NCBI GenBank assembly: GCA_016191815.1
Contig: JACPVI010000024.1
Span: forward strand, 1 to 64,000
Direction of reading: 5' to 3'
DNA length: 64,000 nucleotides
DNA from: Myxococcales bacterium
Lineage (GTDB): Bacteria > Myxococcota > Myxococcia > Myxococcales > Myxococcaceae
Shown: in pieces, positions 44,906 through 55,311 of the stretch
Layout of the letters: the number at the start of each line of letters is the position of its first letter
How positions within the stretch are numbered: position 1 is the stretch's first letter
Position numbers and translations under genes: made by a program
The notes under the pieces: model-generated
The model's input: only the letters and a program-made list of their open reading frames with translations
Database searches by the model: none
Told to the model about the DNA's origin: nothing

Positions 44906-47900
44906 TCAGCGACGACGCCGCCGCGCGAGCCACCCCAGGTGAGCCAGCCAGGCCAGCAGCATGGCTCCACCGGTGGCGCCCGCGCACCCGCAGCCTTTCT
45001 TCGGCGGCGTGTCGCCACCCGGGGGCAGGGCAACCTCCCCGGCCACCGAGATGATCCAATCCTGCTTGGCGCTTCCCAGGGCGTTGGTGGCCACCAGCGC
45101 CACCGGGACCTCGCCCACCTGGGCCTCGCTAGGCGTCCAGGTGATGCGGCCGGTGCTCGGATCGACCGCCATCCCCTCCGGAGCGCCGGCACCCTCCGCA
45201 CCCAGCGACCAGGTGAGCGGGCGGCTGCCGATCGCCGCAGGAAGCGGCGCGGCGGCGCTCCCATACAGGTACGGCTCGCCCAGCTTGGCTCGGCCATTGG
45301 CCAGCGAGAGAATCGCCGGCGGGACCTCTCCCTTGCCGTCGGTGGCCCACAGCGGCACAGAAGCCGTGGACTTCAACCCCGAGCTGCTGGTGGCGGTAGC
45401 CTGGGCCAGGACCATTCCAGGCGCGGCGAGCGTTGCCTGGAAGGCCGGCCCAGTGGCGGTCGTTCCGTTGCCGAGCGACCAGACCACGCTGATCACCTGC
45501 CCTCCCCGCTGCCGGTAGCTGGCCGCGAGCGACGTTTTGAGCGGCGCCTGCCCAAAGACCGGGTCCGCGCGCACCGAGAGCTGCGGCGGCTCGCGGCTGC
45601 CGTCGGACACGCTGACCAACACCGAATCGGTGGCAGTGAGCCCCTCCTCGTCTACCACGGTGAGTCGCACCTCGTATCCGCCAGCACGGAAGGCATGCGC
45701 CGGGGTCCGCTCTCCCGAGCTGCTCCCGTCTCCAAAGTCCCATCGGTATGCGGCGATCGGGCTGAAGCCCCGGAGGCACTCGCAGGCGAAGACGACCTCC
45801 AGCTCATCCTGGCCCTCGAGCTGGGAGGCCCCGATGCGCGCGACCGGGGGCAGCTTGCCGCCAAAGGTCACCGCCACCCGGGCGCTCTCCTCGCCCGTGC
45901 TGCCGAAGGAGTCCGTGACCAAAAGCCTCACCACGTATCCCCCAGGCCGCGCGTAGGTGTGCGTCGCCGTGGCGCCAAACACGTACGGAGAGCCGTCGCC
46001 GAAGTCCCAGCGGTAGAAGGCCACCAGGCCGCCTGGCGCCGCGTAGCTGCGGCTGCCGTCGGCGGTGATTGCCAGCGGCGCATCTCCCTCGGGCGGAGTG
46101 AGCTTGAGCGCCGCCACTGGCGGAGGCGGCGGAGTGGCGAACACCTTCACCGTGAAGGTGTAGAGATCGCTGCCCAGCGAGTTGCTGGCCTTGAGGGTGA
46201 TGGTCTCGGTGCCGGGCAGCGACGGCGTCCAGGAGACGGCACCGGTCGGCCTGTCGATGCTCAGGTTGGAGGGGCCGGAGGAAAGCTCCCAGGTGATGGG
46301 CTGGGTGCCGCCGGCGCGCGCCACGCCCTTCTCGTTGTAGGCGTAGGGCACCGAGAGCACCGCCGAGGGGAGCGCGTCGCGCACGATGACCGGCGCCGAC
46401 TGGCCCTGCCCGTTGGGCAACACCGTAACGTTGAAGCTCTGTACGTCAGTGCCGGCGGCATTGGTGGCCGACAGCTGTACCGCGAAGTTGCCGCCGGCCT
46501 CCGGACTCCAGCTCACCGCTCCGGTCTGCGCATTCACCGTCAGCCCTTGTGGGCCTACGTCCACCGCGAAGCTGATCGGCGCGGTGCCGGAGGCCGTGAG
46601 GAGCCCGTCCTCGCCGTACTTGTACGCCCCCCCCACGGTGGCGAAGAGGGTCGGCGAAGAGGTGATCTTCGGAGCCGTCGGCGCCGGCGCCACGTTCACC
46701 GTGAAGCACTGGTTGGCAGTGCCATAGGGGTTTTGCGCCTGGAGACAGATGCCGACGGCACCCCAGGTTTGCGGGGTCCACTGAATGGTGCCCTGAGTCG
46801 GGTCGATGGCGAAGCCGTTCGGCGCCAAGAGGGCAGACCAGGTCATCGGGCCGGCTCCAGTGGCAGTGGCCCGGTTCTGCGCGTTGTACGCATAGGCCCT
46901 GCCCTCCTGACCGGTGGTGGACGGCGTGGAGGTGATGGCCGGCGCGCTGCCCGAGGCAGAGCCGGACACGGTGACCTGGAAGCATTGCTGGTCTTTGCCG
47001 GCCACGTTGGTGGCGACGAGGCAGATGCCGTACTGGCCGGGGGCCAGCGGCGTCCAGCTGACCACGCCGGTGGTGGCGTCGATGGAGAAGCCCGACGGGG
47101 CGATCTGAGTGGACCAGCCGATCGGCGTGGTGCCCAGGGAGGTGGCCTTGTCGTCCCCGTCGTAGTGGTAGGGCTGGCCGGCAGTGCCCAAAAGCGAAGC
47201 CGTGGAGTCGATGCTCGGAGCGGTCACACTGGCCGCCACCTGCACCTGCCAGCACTGCGTGTCCTGGCCGTAGGAGTTCTGCGCCTTGATGCACAGCCCC
47301 ACGGTGCCCGCGGTCTGCGGCGTCCAGGTCACCCTGCCGGTGCTGGAATCGATGGAGAAGCCCGAGGGAGCGAGCAACGCCGTCCAGCCCACTGCGGCGA
47401 CGACGGTGGTCTCGGCGGTGTCGTCCGCGTCATAGTGGTAGGGCACGCCCACCGCTCCGCTTTGGGCGGCGGTGGAGGTGATCTGCGGCGCTGCGCTGCC
47501 CGCGGCCGCGGCCACGTTCACCTGCCAGCACTGGGTGTCGGTGCCGGCGCCGTTCTTGGCCTCGATGCACACCCCGGCCTGGCCGGCGGCCGGTGGGGTC
47601 CAGCTGATATCGCCGGTGCTGGGGTCGATCGCCAAGCCCTGAGGAGCCAAGAGCGCCGCCCACAGGATGGGCGTGCTGCCCGAGGCGGCGACCTTGCCCG
47701 CCGAGTTGTAGGAGTACGGCGTGCCCACCGTGCCCGAGGTGGAAGGCGTAGAGGTGATGACCGGCGCGGCCTGGCCGGACACCGCCGCCACCGTCACCTG
47801 GAAGCATTGGGTGGCCGAGCCGACCGAGTTCTGCGCGATGACGCAGATGGCGTACTGGCCGGCCTGCGACGGATTCCAGCTGACCAGCCCGGTGCTCGAG

Positions 47901-50900
47901 TCGATGGTGAAGCCCTGCGGCGCGAAGGAGGCCGCCCAGGCGATGGGGGTGGTGCCGCTGGCCGAGGGCGTGTCGTCGGCGTCGTAGTGGTAGGCCGAGC
48001 TCACCAGCCCGGTGCTCGCCGCGGTGGAAGTGATGCTCGGAGCGGTGCCGCCGGAGGGAGCCGATACGGTTACTTGGAAGCACTGCTGGTCGTTGCCGGC
48101 GGGGTTGGTGACGACGATGCACACGCCCTGCTGCCCCGCTGACGACGGGGTCCAGCTGATCACTCCGGTCTGCGCGTCGATGGTGAACCCGGTAGGAGCG
48201 AAGGTGGTGCTCCAGGTGAGCGGAGAGGTGCCCGTGGCGAAGGCGCGGCCCTGGGCGTTGTACTGGTAGGCTTGGCCAACGGTGCCGGTGAGGGTGGGGG
48301 TGCTGATGATCTGCGGCTTGGAGTAAGCGTTCACCGTGAAGGTGTGAGAAGTGCTGCCGTACGAGTTGGCCGCCTGGATGGTGGCGCTCACCGTGCCGTC
48401 GGTCTGGGGGGTCCAGCTGAAAGCTCCGGTGTTGGCGTCCACCGCCGCTCCCGAGGGGCCGCTGACCAGGGTCCAGCTCATCGGCGTGGAGCCAGTGGCG
48501 GTGGGCTGGTAGGCGTAGGCATCCCCCACGGTGGCCGCCGTAGGAGCGGTGGAGGTGATGATCGGCGGCGCGCTGGACTGCGAGAGGGTCACGCTGCCTG
48601 CCGCCCCGGCCGGAGTGCCCGCTCCGCCGGTGGCCGAGGTCGAGCCGGTGTAGCTCGAGGAGACGTTGCTGACCAGGATGATGCCGCCGCCTCCGCCGCC
48701 GCCGCCGTTGGAGCTCCCGCCCTGGGCGAGGATGGCGCCGGTGGAGCCGGACAGGGAGCCGACGCCGATCAGCACGGTGCCGCCCGCGCCGCCGCCGCCG
48801 TTGTTGGTGACCGACTGCCCGTCGGCGCGAATGAAACCGTTCAGCTTCAGGGTGCCGGCCTGCACGCGAATCAGGCCTCCCCCGAAGCCGCCTGCGGCGT
48901 TGGTGCTGGAGGCGCCGCCGCCGCCGCCCGGATGGAGCGGCGCGCTCGGGTAGTCGTACACCGCCGCCCGCGGCTGTCCGGTCTGGTTCTGGCCGCCCAG
49001 CCCGGCGTGGCTGCCGCCGTTCTGGTTGCCGCTGCCGGCGGCGACTACGTTGGTCGCCGGGTCGATGGTCGCACCCCGAGCGCCGAACCCGGCACTCGGC
49101 CCAGGAGCCAGGCCTCGGCCCAGCGCGTCGACCGCCGCGCCCACCACCAGGTCGAAGGTGCCGTTCACCACCAGGTTCATGCGGGTGTTGCCCACGTCGT
49201 GGGTGACCAGCGCTCCGCTGGAGGTGAGCAGGTCTTTCACCTCGAAGCGGTCGTTGACCACCAGGGTCCCGCCCAGGTTGAAGCTCCGGGCGTCCTTCAG
49301 GCTGGCGTTGACCACCAAGGTGCCGCCGACGGTGCTGCTCACCGAGAGGTTGGTGAGGCTGCTGGGCGAGTCGAGGTAGACCGCGGTGCCGGCCGGAATC
49401 GCGATCGGCTGGGTGATCTTGGCCGACCCGAGGATGCGCAGCTCCGCGCCGCTGCCCAGGAAGACCGCGTTGTACACGTCGGTGGCCTTGAGCGAGTAGA
49501 CCCCGGCGCCTACGTACAGGTCGTTGGAGTTGGTGCTGATCGACCGCACCGTGCCCTTCTGGCCGGCAGGGTTGCCGGACCCTCCTCCGGCGTTGGTGCT
49601 GCCGGTGAAGGTGGAGGTGCCGCTCGAGATGCGCACCCGCCCGCCGCCGCCTCCGCCGGTGCCCGAGGGGCCCCCGGCCGCGCTCACCACTCCTGAGCCG
49701 AAGAAGCTCGTGCTCACCACCAGGTTGATGGCGCCGCCCGCCCCTCCTCCGCCCAGCGGCGCACAGCCGCTGACCGGGCCCATGCCGTCGGCTCGAATGA
49801 AGCCGTCCAGTTGCAGCGATGCGGCGTTGATCACCACCTTGCCGCCTCCCGCTCCACCGGCGCAGGCTCCCGAGCTCTGGCCACCGCCTCCTCCCATCAG
49901 CGCGGGGTTGTCCGGATCGCCGTAGACCGCCGCGGGCGGCGCAGTGGCGCCGCTGTTCATCCCGCCCAGGCCGCCATGGCTGCCCCCGTTGTACTGGCCT
50001 GAGCCGGAGGCCACCTGGAGGGTGAGCGCGTCGTAAGTGGCTCCGCTGGAGCCGAAGCCGGCCAGGTTGCCGGCGGCCAGACCCTTGCCGCTGACATCGA
50101 TGCCGGCACCGGCCTGGATTGCAATATTCCCCATCACGTCGAGCTTGAAGCCGTCGAGGCCCTGGGTGTGGGTGACGGTCCCTCCGGTCCTTACGGTGAG
50201 GCTGCCCGAGAGGGTCAGCTTGGCGTCGATCACCGCGCTGCCTCCGACGGTCAGGCTGGTGCCGCTGGCCGGCGCGTTCAGCCGGAGCGCGCCGTCGATG
50301 GTGAGTGGGGACCCGAAGATCACCGGGGCGTTGACGATCACCGTGCCCGAGACGATGGAGGCCAGCGACAGCTTGGAGAGCGCGTCGGAAGAGTCGAGCA
50401 CCACGGTGGCGCCCGCGGGCACCACGATGGGCGAGGTCACGGTGGCAGCGCCCCGGATGGAGAGGGTGGTGCCGCTGGAGAGGGTGATCGACGCATAGCT
50501 GCCGCCGCCGTCGATGGAGTAGCTCCCCGCGGGGAAGGTGATCGCGCCGTTGCCGGTGTTGACCACCACCACCGTGCCCGGGCCGCCGTTCACCGTGCCG
50601 GTGCCACCCGAAGCCGAGAGCGAGCCGGTGTACGTGTAAGTGCCGCTGTAGCCGAGCCGTACCCTGCCGCCGCCCCCGCCTCCGCCGTTGTTGCCGCTGC
50701 TGCCGCCGTTGGCCGTGATGCCGCCGCTGCCGGCCACCGCGCCAGCGGTGACGTTGACAGCCCCGCCGGCACCGCCCCCCGGCCACCCGCAGCCGCCCCA
50801 GGTGTTGGGCGGCTCACCGTTGGCGCGGATGGCACCATCGAGCTTTAGCGTGCCCGCGTTGATGATGACCTTTCCTCCCCCGTTGCCTCCCTGGAACCCG

Positions 50901-53900
50901 CAGTCCCAACCGCCGCCGCCCGCTCCCAGCATGGTCGGGTTGTTCTGGCTGTCGTAGACGCTGGAGGCGGAGGCTCGGCCGCCGGCACCGCCGTGGCTGC
51001 CGCCGGTGTAATTGCCGGGGCCGGACACCACGGCTCCCGAGGCGGGGTCGATGGTTTCGCCGTTGCCGCCCGTCGGTCCGCCTCGGTTTCCTCCCAGCAA
51101 GCCCTTGCCGGTAGCGTCGATCGCCCCGCCGGCCTGCACCTCGAGGGTGCCCGAGACGTCGAGGTCGAACTTCGACACCCCGCGCGCGTGAGTCACCAGC
51201 CCCCCCGGGGCCACGGTGAGCCCACTCAGCGAGAGGGCGCCGTTGACATTCATCACCCCGGTCACCGTCGGGCTGGCCGACCAGCTCACCGGGGCGTTGA
51301 CATGCAGCGTGCCCGCCACGGCCGGCGTCGGCGCCAGGTTGGTGAGCGCGTCGACGGCGTCGAGGAACAGCTCCGCGCCGGCCGGAACAGCGACGGGCTG
51401 CGTCGCTGTCGCCGTGCCGTTCACGTGGAGCTGGGCTCCGGCCCCGAGGTTGACCTGCGAGTAGCTGGTCCCGGTGCCGATGAGGAAGACGCCCCCGCGC
51501 ACGGTGAGCTCCTGGCTTCCGCTGGCGGTGATTCCCGCCGTGCCTGCCCCGCCCCACCAGCCAGCTTGGCCGCCGGCCGCGTTGAGTCCGCCGGTGAAGG
51601 AGTTGGTGGTGGCGGCGACCCGGATGCGCCCGCCGCTCCCGCTGCCGCTGTTGTTGCCGCTGGCCGCGCCGGTGGCCTGGATTCCGCCCGTCCCGGTGAA
51701 GGTGGTGGCAAAGATGTAGACCGCTCCGCCCGCTCCGGCTCCCGGCCAGTTGCCGCAGCCCGTGTCGAGTGGACCCTGGCCGTTGGCCCTGATGGTGCCG
51801 TCGAGCCTGACCGTTCCGGCGCTGATCGACACCTTCCCGCCGCCGTTGCCGCCGCGGTGGCCGCAGTCTCCTGCTCCTCCGGCGCTGCCCAGCTCGGCCG
51901 GAAGCCACTGCGAGTCGTACCAGGAGGTGGAGGAGGCGCGGCCCCCGACGCTACCGTGGCTGCCGCCGACGTAGGCGCCCACCGCGCACACCACCAGTCC
52001 CGAGCTCGGATCGATGGCAGCGCCACTGCCGCCGCAGGGGCCGCCCCGGTTTCCGCCGAGCAGCCCCTTGGCGCTCACGTCGACGCTGGCGCCCGGCTGG
52101 ACCTCCAGCGTGCCCGTCGCGGGCAGGCTGAGGGCGAACCCGTTGGCCCCTTGCCCGTGGGTGACGAGGCCCCCCGGCGCGATGGTCAGGTTGTCGATCG
52201 ACAGCGCTTTGTTGACCTCCAGCGTGCCCGAGAGGGTGGCGCTGGCCGGCCAGCCGATCTGCGCGTTGACCACCACCGTCCCCGCCACCGAGGGGCTCAA
52301 GGAGAGGTTGCCGAACGCAGAGGAGTCGTTGATCAGCACCGCGCTCCCCGCGATGACCGTGATCGGATTGGTGACTGTGGCCGCTCCCGAGAGGGTGAGC
52401 GTCCCCAGGTTGCCCAGGGACACCGTGGAAAGGTTTCGGGAGGCGTCCAGGTTGTACCAGGCGCCTGCGATGTTCAGCGCGCTCGAGGAGGTCGTCTCGA
52501 TCGCCGAGCTTCCTGCGCCACCCCAATAACCGCCGACGCCGCCTTGGGCGGTGACGATACCGGTGAACGTATTGGTCTGGGCCACGGTGACCCGGATCCG
52601 CCCGCCGGCTCCACCCCCGCCGTTCTGGGAGCTGTCGCCGCCGTTGGCCGACAGAGGTCCCACCCCTTGCAGGTTGTCCACCTGGATGGCCACCGTGCCG
52701 CCCGCGCCGCCGCCGGGGACGTTGGCGTTGCAGTTGCCGGGGTAGTCGCCGCCATTGGCGCGAAGCGCTCCGTTGAGCTTGAGCGTGCCGGCGCTGATCA
52801 CCACCATTCCGCCGCCGTTGCCGCCTTGCCAGCCGCAGTCGCCGCCGCCGCCCCCGGCGCCGAGGTACCGCGGGGTGTCCTGGGTGCCGTAGATGCTCGC
52901 CGGCCCCATTCGGCCGCCCGCGCCGCCGTGGCTCCCGCCGGCGTAGACACCGGTGCCGCAAACCACCTGACCCGTGGTTGGGTCGATGCTGGCTCCGTTG
53001 CCGCCGCAGGGGCCGAGCCGGTTGCCACCGAGCAGCCCCTTGCTGCTCACCTCGATGCTCCCGCCGAACTGCACGTCGATGGTGCCTGCGGCGGGGAGGT
53101 TCAGGGCGAACCCGTCGGCGCCCTGGGAATGGGTGACGTTGCCCCCGGATACCACGGTGACGTTGTTCACCGAGAGCGCCTTGTTCACCTCCAAAGTCCC
53201 CGGCACCGAGAGGTTGGCGGGCCAGCTGATCGGCGCGTTGATCGACAGCTTGCCGGCGATGGCCGGCGAGAGGGTCACGCTCTGCAGCGCGCCGGAGTCG
53301 TTGAGCTGCACCGTCGAGCCGGCCACCACGTCGATCGGCTGGGTCACCGTCGCCGCGCCGTTGATCGCCAGAACGCCGCCCGAGCCGAGGACTACGGAGC
53401 TCAAAGAGCTGCTCGCCGAGATTGAGTAGTTGCCCCCCGCCACGTACAGCGCGTTGGAGCTGGAGTTGAGCACCTTCACGGTGCCGCTGCTCCCGCCGTA
53501 GGTGCCGTTGCCGCCCGCGACGCTGAGCGAGCCGGTGAAGGTGTTGGTGGACGCCGAGATCAGGATGCGCCCGCCCCCTCCCCCGCCGGCGTTGCCGCCC
53601 GGCGTGCTGGCCCCCGCCGCCTGCACAGCCCCTCCGCCGGCGAAGGTCCCCACCTGGGCATTGATGCTGCCGCCGGCGCCGCCGCCCGGGTAGTTACCGC
53701 AGCCGGTGTCGAGCGGACCCTCGCCGTTGGCCTTGATCGAGCCGTCCACCCGCAGCGTCCCGGCGGTGATCACCACCTTCCCGCCACCGTTGCCGCCCCG
53801 ATGACCGCAGTCTCCGCCGCCGGCGCCGCCGCCGATGTTCAGCGGGTTGTCCTGACTTCCGTTCACCGTTCCGGCCGACTGGCGGCCGCCCGCCCCGCCA

Positions 53901-55273
53901 TGGCTCCCGCCCCCGTAGGCGCCGTAGCAGGTCACCGATGAATTGGTCGGGTCGATGTTGGCGCCCCCGCCGCCGCAGGGCCCGCCGCGGTTTCCCCCGA
54001 GCAGACCTCTCGCGGACACGTCGATGTTGCCCCCGAACTGGACGTCCAGCGTTCCGGTGAGGCTCAAGGCGGACGTGGTGATGCCCTGGGCGTGGGTGAC
54101 CAGTCCGCCGGTCGCGACGGTGAGGTTGCTCACCGTGAGGGGCTGGTTGACCTCGATCGTGCCGGAGAGCGTCACGTTCTGCGTCCAGCTCACCGGCTGG
54201 TTGAGCACCACCGTCCCGGCTACCGACCCCGCCAGGGTGAGGCTGGTGAAGGCCTGCGTGCTGTTCACCTGCACGGTGGAGCCGGCCACCACGTTGATCG
54301 CGTTGGTCACGGTGGCCGGGCCGGTGATGCTGAGCGTGCCGCCCGGGCCCAGGGTGACGGTGGTGAAGTTGCTGGTCCCGGTGAGCAGGTAGATGCCGCC
54401 CTGGACGTGCAAGGAGTTGGCGGTCGGTTGGACGATGGCGACCGTGCCGGTGGATCCGGCGTAGCCGCCGCCCCCGCCCGCCGCGTTGATGGGGCCGGTG
54501 AAAGAGCGGGTGCCCGAGACCGAGACCCTGATTCGCCCGCCGCCTCCGCCTCCGCTCTGGTAGCCGCTGTTGCCGCCCACCGCCGAGAGGCTGCCCGCGC
54601 CGGAGAAGTTGGTCAGGGTCAGGTTGATGGTTCCCCCCGCGCCGGCGCCCGGCCAGTTGCCGCACCCGGTGTTGACTGGGTTGGCGCCGTTGGCGCGAAT
54701 CGCTCCATCGAGCTGCAGCGTGCCCGCGGTGATCTGCAGCCTGCCGCCGCCATTGCCCGCCACATGGCCGCAGTCGCCGCAGCCGCCCCCACCGCCGAGC
54801 TGAAAGGGGTTGTCCTGGCTGCCGTAGACCTGCGTGAAGCCGCGGCCGCCGAAGCCTCCGTAGGAACCGCCGGTGTACGCTCCCGCGCCTCCCACCTGGA
54901 GACCGCTGGCGGGGTCGATGGTAGCCCCCGTGCAGCCGTAGGGGTTGCCTGCGGCGTTGCCGCCGAGCAGCCCCTTGCCGGTCACATCGATCAACCCGCC
55001 GGAGTCCACGGTGAGCGTGCCGGAGACCGTGATCGACGACGCCGTGTTGCCTCGGCTGTGGGTGACCAAACCGCCATTGACGACCGTCATGTTGCCGTTG
55101 ACGGTCAGCGCCGCGTCGAGGTTGAGCGTGCCCTGCACGGTGACGGCAGTGTAGGTAGCCGGCGAGGTGACGTTGACCGTGGTGCCGGGGGCCACCGTCA
55201 GCGTCTGAGCCAATGCGAGCCCCGGGAGCAAAAGGGCGCAGCAGATCGGAGTGAGCGTCTTGAGGGAGCGCAT
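44906..55273 (-). CDS. Giant surface protein: seven Gly-rich repeats, He_PIG and PKD domains, MYXO-CTERM tail
   Basis: About 3455 aa. Signal peptide at 1-22 (MRSLKTLTPICCALLLPGLALA). Residues about 25-2230 comprise seven imperfect repeats of about 322-340 aa, each with a GGxVTH mark (near 69, 391, 713, 1036, 1360, 1700, 2023), a KGLLGGN-type segment (degenerate in later units), GGSHGGxGG, GGNGGGKV and GGGGRIRV glycine blocks and beta-helix-like stretches. About 2230-3045 are nine He_PIG/cadherin-like units (ITSTxxxxGTVGxxYxY; GxxxWTP). About 3047-3310 are three PKD-like domains (YRWDFGDGS). One more He_PIG follows, then GCGCAG, a hydrophobic helix and RRRRR: a MYXO-CTERM sorting signal. It should be anchored in the outer envelope as an adhesin or matrix scaffold. 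Lies 38 bases after the RHS gene. Confidence 0.88.
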   Translation of the reverse strand: MRSLKTLTPICCALLLPGLALAQTLTVAPGTTVNVTSPATYTAVTVQGTLNLDAALTVNGNMTVVNGGLVTHSRGNTASSITVSGTLTVDSGGLIDVTGKGLLGGNAAGNPYGCTGATIDPASGLQVGGAGAYTGGSYGGFGGRGFTQVYGSQDNPFQLGGGGGCGDCGHVAGNGGGRLQITAGTLQLDGAIRANGANPVNTGCGNWPGAGAGGTINLTLTNFSGAGSLSAVGGNSGYQSGGGGGGRIRVSVSGTRSFTGPINAAGGGGGYAGSTGTVAIVQPTANSLHVQGGIYLLTGTSNFTTVTLGPGGTLSITGPATVTNAINVVAGSTVQVNSTQAFTSLTLAGSVAGTVVLNQPVSWTQNVTLSGTIEVNQPLTVSNLTVATGGLVTHAQGITTSALSLTGTLDVQFGGNIDVSARGLLGGNRGGPCGGGGANIDPTNSSVTCYGAYGGGSHGGAGGRQSAGTVNGSQDNPLNIGGGAGGGDCGHRGGNGGGKVVITAGTLRVDGSIKANGEGPLDTGCGNYPGGGAGGSINAQVGTFAGGGAVQAAGASTPGGNAGGGGGGRILISASTNTFTGSLSVAGGNGTYGGSSGTVKVLNSSSNALYVAGGNYSISASSSLSSVVLGSGGVLAINGAATVTQPIDVVAGSTVQLNDSGALQSVTLSPAIAGKLSINAPISWPANLSVPGTLEVNKALSVNNVTVVSGGNVTHSQGADGFALNLPAAGTIDVQFGGSIEVSSKGLLGGNRLGPCGGNGASIDPTTGQVVCGTGVYAGGSHGGAGGRMGPASIYGTQDTPRYLGAGGGGGDCGWQGGNGGGMVVISAGTLKLNGALRANGGDYPGNCNANVPGGGAGGTVAIQVDNLQGVGPLSANGGDSSQNGGGGAGGRIRVTVAQTNTFTGIVTAQGGVGGYWGGAGSSAIETTSSSALNIAGAWYNLDASRNLSTVSLGNLGTLTLSGAATVTNPITVIAGSAVLINDSSAFGNLSLSPSVAGTVVVNAQIGWPASATLSGTLEVNKALSIDNLTIAPGGLVTHGQGANGFALSLPATGTLEVQPGASVDVSAKGLLGGNRGGPCGGSGAAIDPSSGLVVCAVGAYVGGSHGSVGGRASSTSWYDSQWLPAELGSAGGAGDCGHRGGNGGGKVSISAGTVRLDGTIRANGQGPLDTGCGNWPGAGAGGAVYIFATTFTGTGGIQATGAASGNNSGSGSGGRIRVAATTNSFTGGLNAAGGQAGWWGGAGTAGITASGSQELTVRGGVFLIGTGTSYSQVNLGAGAQLHVNGTATATQPVAVPAGAELFLDAVDALTNLAPTPAVAGTLHVNAPVSWSASPTVTGVMNVNGALSLSGLTVAPGGLVTHARGVSKFDLDVSGTLEVQAGGAIDATGKGLLGGNRGGPTGGNGETIDPASGAVVSGPGNYTGGSHGGAGGRASASSVYDSQNNPTMLGAGGGGWDCGFQGGNGGGKVIINAGTLKLDGAIRANGEPPNTWGGCGWPGGGAGGAVNVTAGAVAGSGGITANGGSSGNNGGGGGGGRVRLGYSGTYTYTGSLSASGGTGTVNGGPGTVVVVNTGNGAITFPAGSYSIDGGGSYASITLSSGTTLSIRGAATVTSPIVVPAGATVVLDSSDALSKLSLASIVSGTVIVNAPVIFGSPLTIDGALRLNAPASGTSLTVGGSAVIDAKLTLSGSLTVRTGGTVTHTQGLDGFKLDVMGNIAIQAGAGIDVSGKGLAAGNLAGFGSSGATYDALTLQVASGSGQYNGGSHGGLGGMNSGATAPPAAVYGDPDNPALMGGGGGQSSGACAGGAGGGKVVINAASLQLDGFIRADGMGPVSGCAPLGGGGAGGAINLVVSTSFFGSGVVSAAGGPSGTGGGGGGRVRISSGTSTFTGSTNAGGGSGNPAGQKGTVRSISTNSNDLYVGAGVYSLKATDVYNAVFLGSGAELRILGSAKITQPIAIPAGTAVYLDSPSSLTNLSVSSTVGGTLVVNASLKDARSFNLGGTLVVNDRFEVKDLLTSSGALVTHDVGNTRMNLVVNGTFDLVVGAAVDALGRGLAPGPSAGFGARGATIDPATNVVAAGSGNQNGGSHAGLGGQNQTGQPRAAVYDYPSAPLHPGGGGGASSTNAAGGFGGGLIRVQAGTLKLNGFIRADGQSVTNNGGGGAGGTVLIGVGSLSGSTGAILAQGGSSNGGGGGGGGIILVSNVSSSYTGSTSATGGAGTPAGAAGSVTLSQSSAPPIITSTAPTAATVGDAYAYQPTATGSTPMSWTLVSGPSGAAVDANTGAFSWTPQTDGTVSATIQAANSYGSTSHTFTVNAYSKPQIISTPTLTGTVGQAYQYNAQGRAFATGTSPLTWSTTFAPTGFTIDAQTGVISWTPSSAGQQGVCIVVTNPAGNDQQCFQVTVSAPSGGTAPSITSTAASTGLVSSAYHYDADDTPSASGTTPIAWAASFAPQGFTIDSSTGLVSWNPSQAGQYAICVIAQNSVGSATQCFQVTVAAVSGQAAPVITSTPSTSGTVGTPYSYNSAGKVAASGSTPILWAALLAPQGLAIDPSTGDISWTPPAAGQAGVCIEAKNGAGTDTQCWQVNVAAAAGSAAPQITSTAAQSGAVGVPYHYDADDTAETTVVAAVGWTALLAPSGFSIDSSTGRVTWTPQTAGTVGLCIKAQNSYGQDTQCWQVQVAASVTAPSIDSTASLLGTAGQPYHYDGDDKATSLGTTPIGWSTQIAPSGFSIDATTGVVSWTPLAPGQYGICLVATNVAGKDQQCFQVTVSGSASGSAPAITSTPSTTGQEGRAYAYNAQNRATATGAGPMTWSALLAPNGFAIDPTQGTIQWTPQTWGAVGICLQAQNPYGTANQCFTVNVAPAPTAPKITSSPTLFATVGGAYKYGEDGLLTASGTAPISFAVDVGPQGLTVNAQTGAVSWSPEAGGNFAVQLSATNAAGTDVQSFNVTVLPNGQGQSAPVIVRDALPSAVLSVPYAYNEKGVARAGGTQPITWELSSGPSNLSIDRPTGAVSWTPSLPGTETITLKASNSLGSDLYTFTVKVFATPPPPPVAALKLTPPEGDAPLAITADGSRSYAAPGGLVAFYRWDFGDGSPYVFGATATHTYARPGGYVVRLLVTDSFGSTGEESARVAVTFGGKLPPVARIGASQLEGQDELEVVFACECLRGFSPIAAYRWDFGDGSSSGERTPAHAFRAGGYEVRLTVVDEEGLTATDSVLVSVSDGSREPPQLSVRADPVFGQAPLKTSLAASYRQRGGQVISVVWSLGNGTTATGPAFQATLAAPGMVLAQATATSSSGLKSTASVPLWATDGKGEVPPAILSLANGRAKLGEPYLYGSAAAPLPAAIGSRPLTWSLGAEGAGAPEGMAVDPSTGRITWTPSEAQVGEVPVALVATNALGSAKQDWIISVAGEVALPPGGDTPPKKGCGCAGATGGAMLLAWLAHLGWLARRRRR
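48600..55250 (-). repeat. Seven tandem imperfect repeats of about 965 bp
   Basis: Marker codons for VTH occur near 55060, 54097, 53131, 52163, 51191, 50169 and 49200, giving a period of 963-972 bp with one 1022-bp unit. These are coding repeats within the giant surface-protein gene; copies have diverged in sequence, so the array is old or selected for variation. Confidence 0.75.
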
Positions 55274-55311
55274 GAGGGTGTTCTCCACGAGTGTGAGGGG
55301 GCGCCAGCGTG

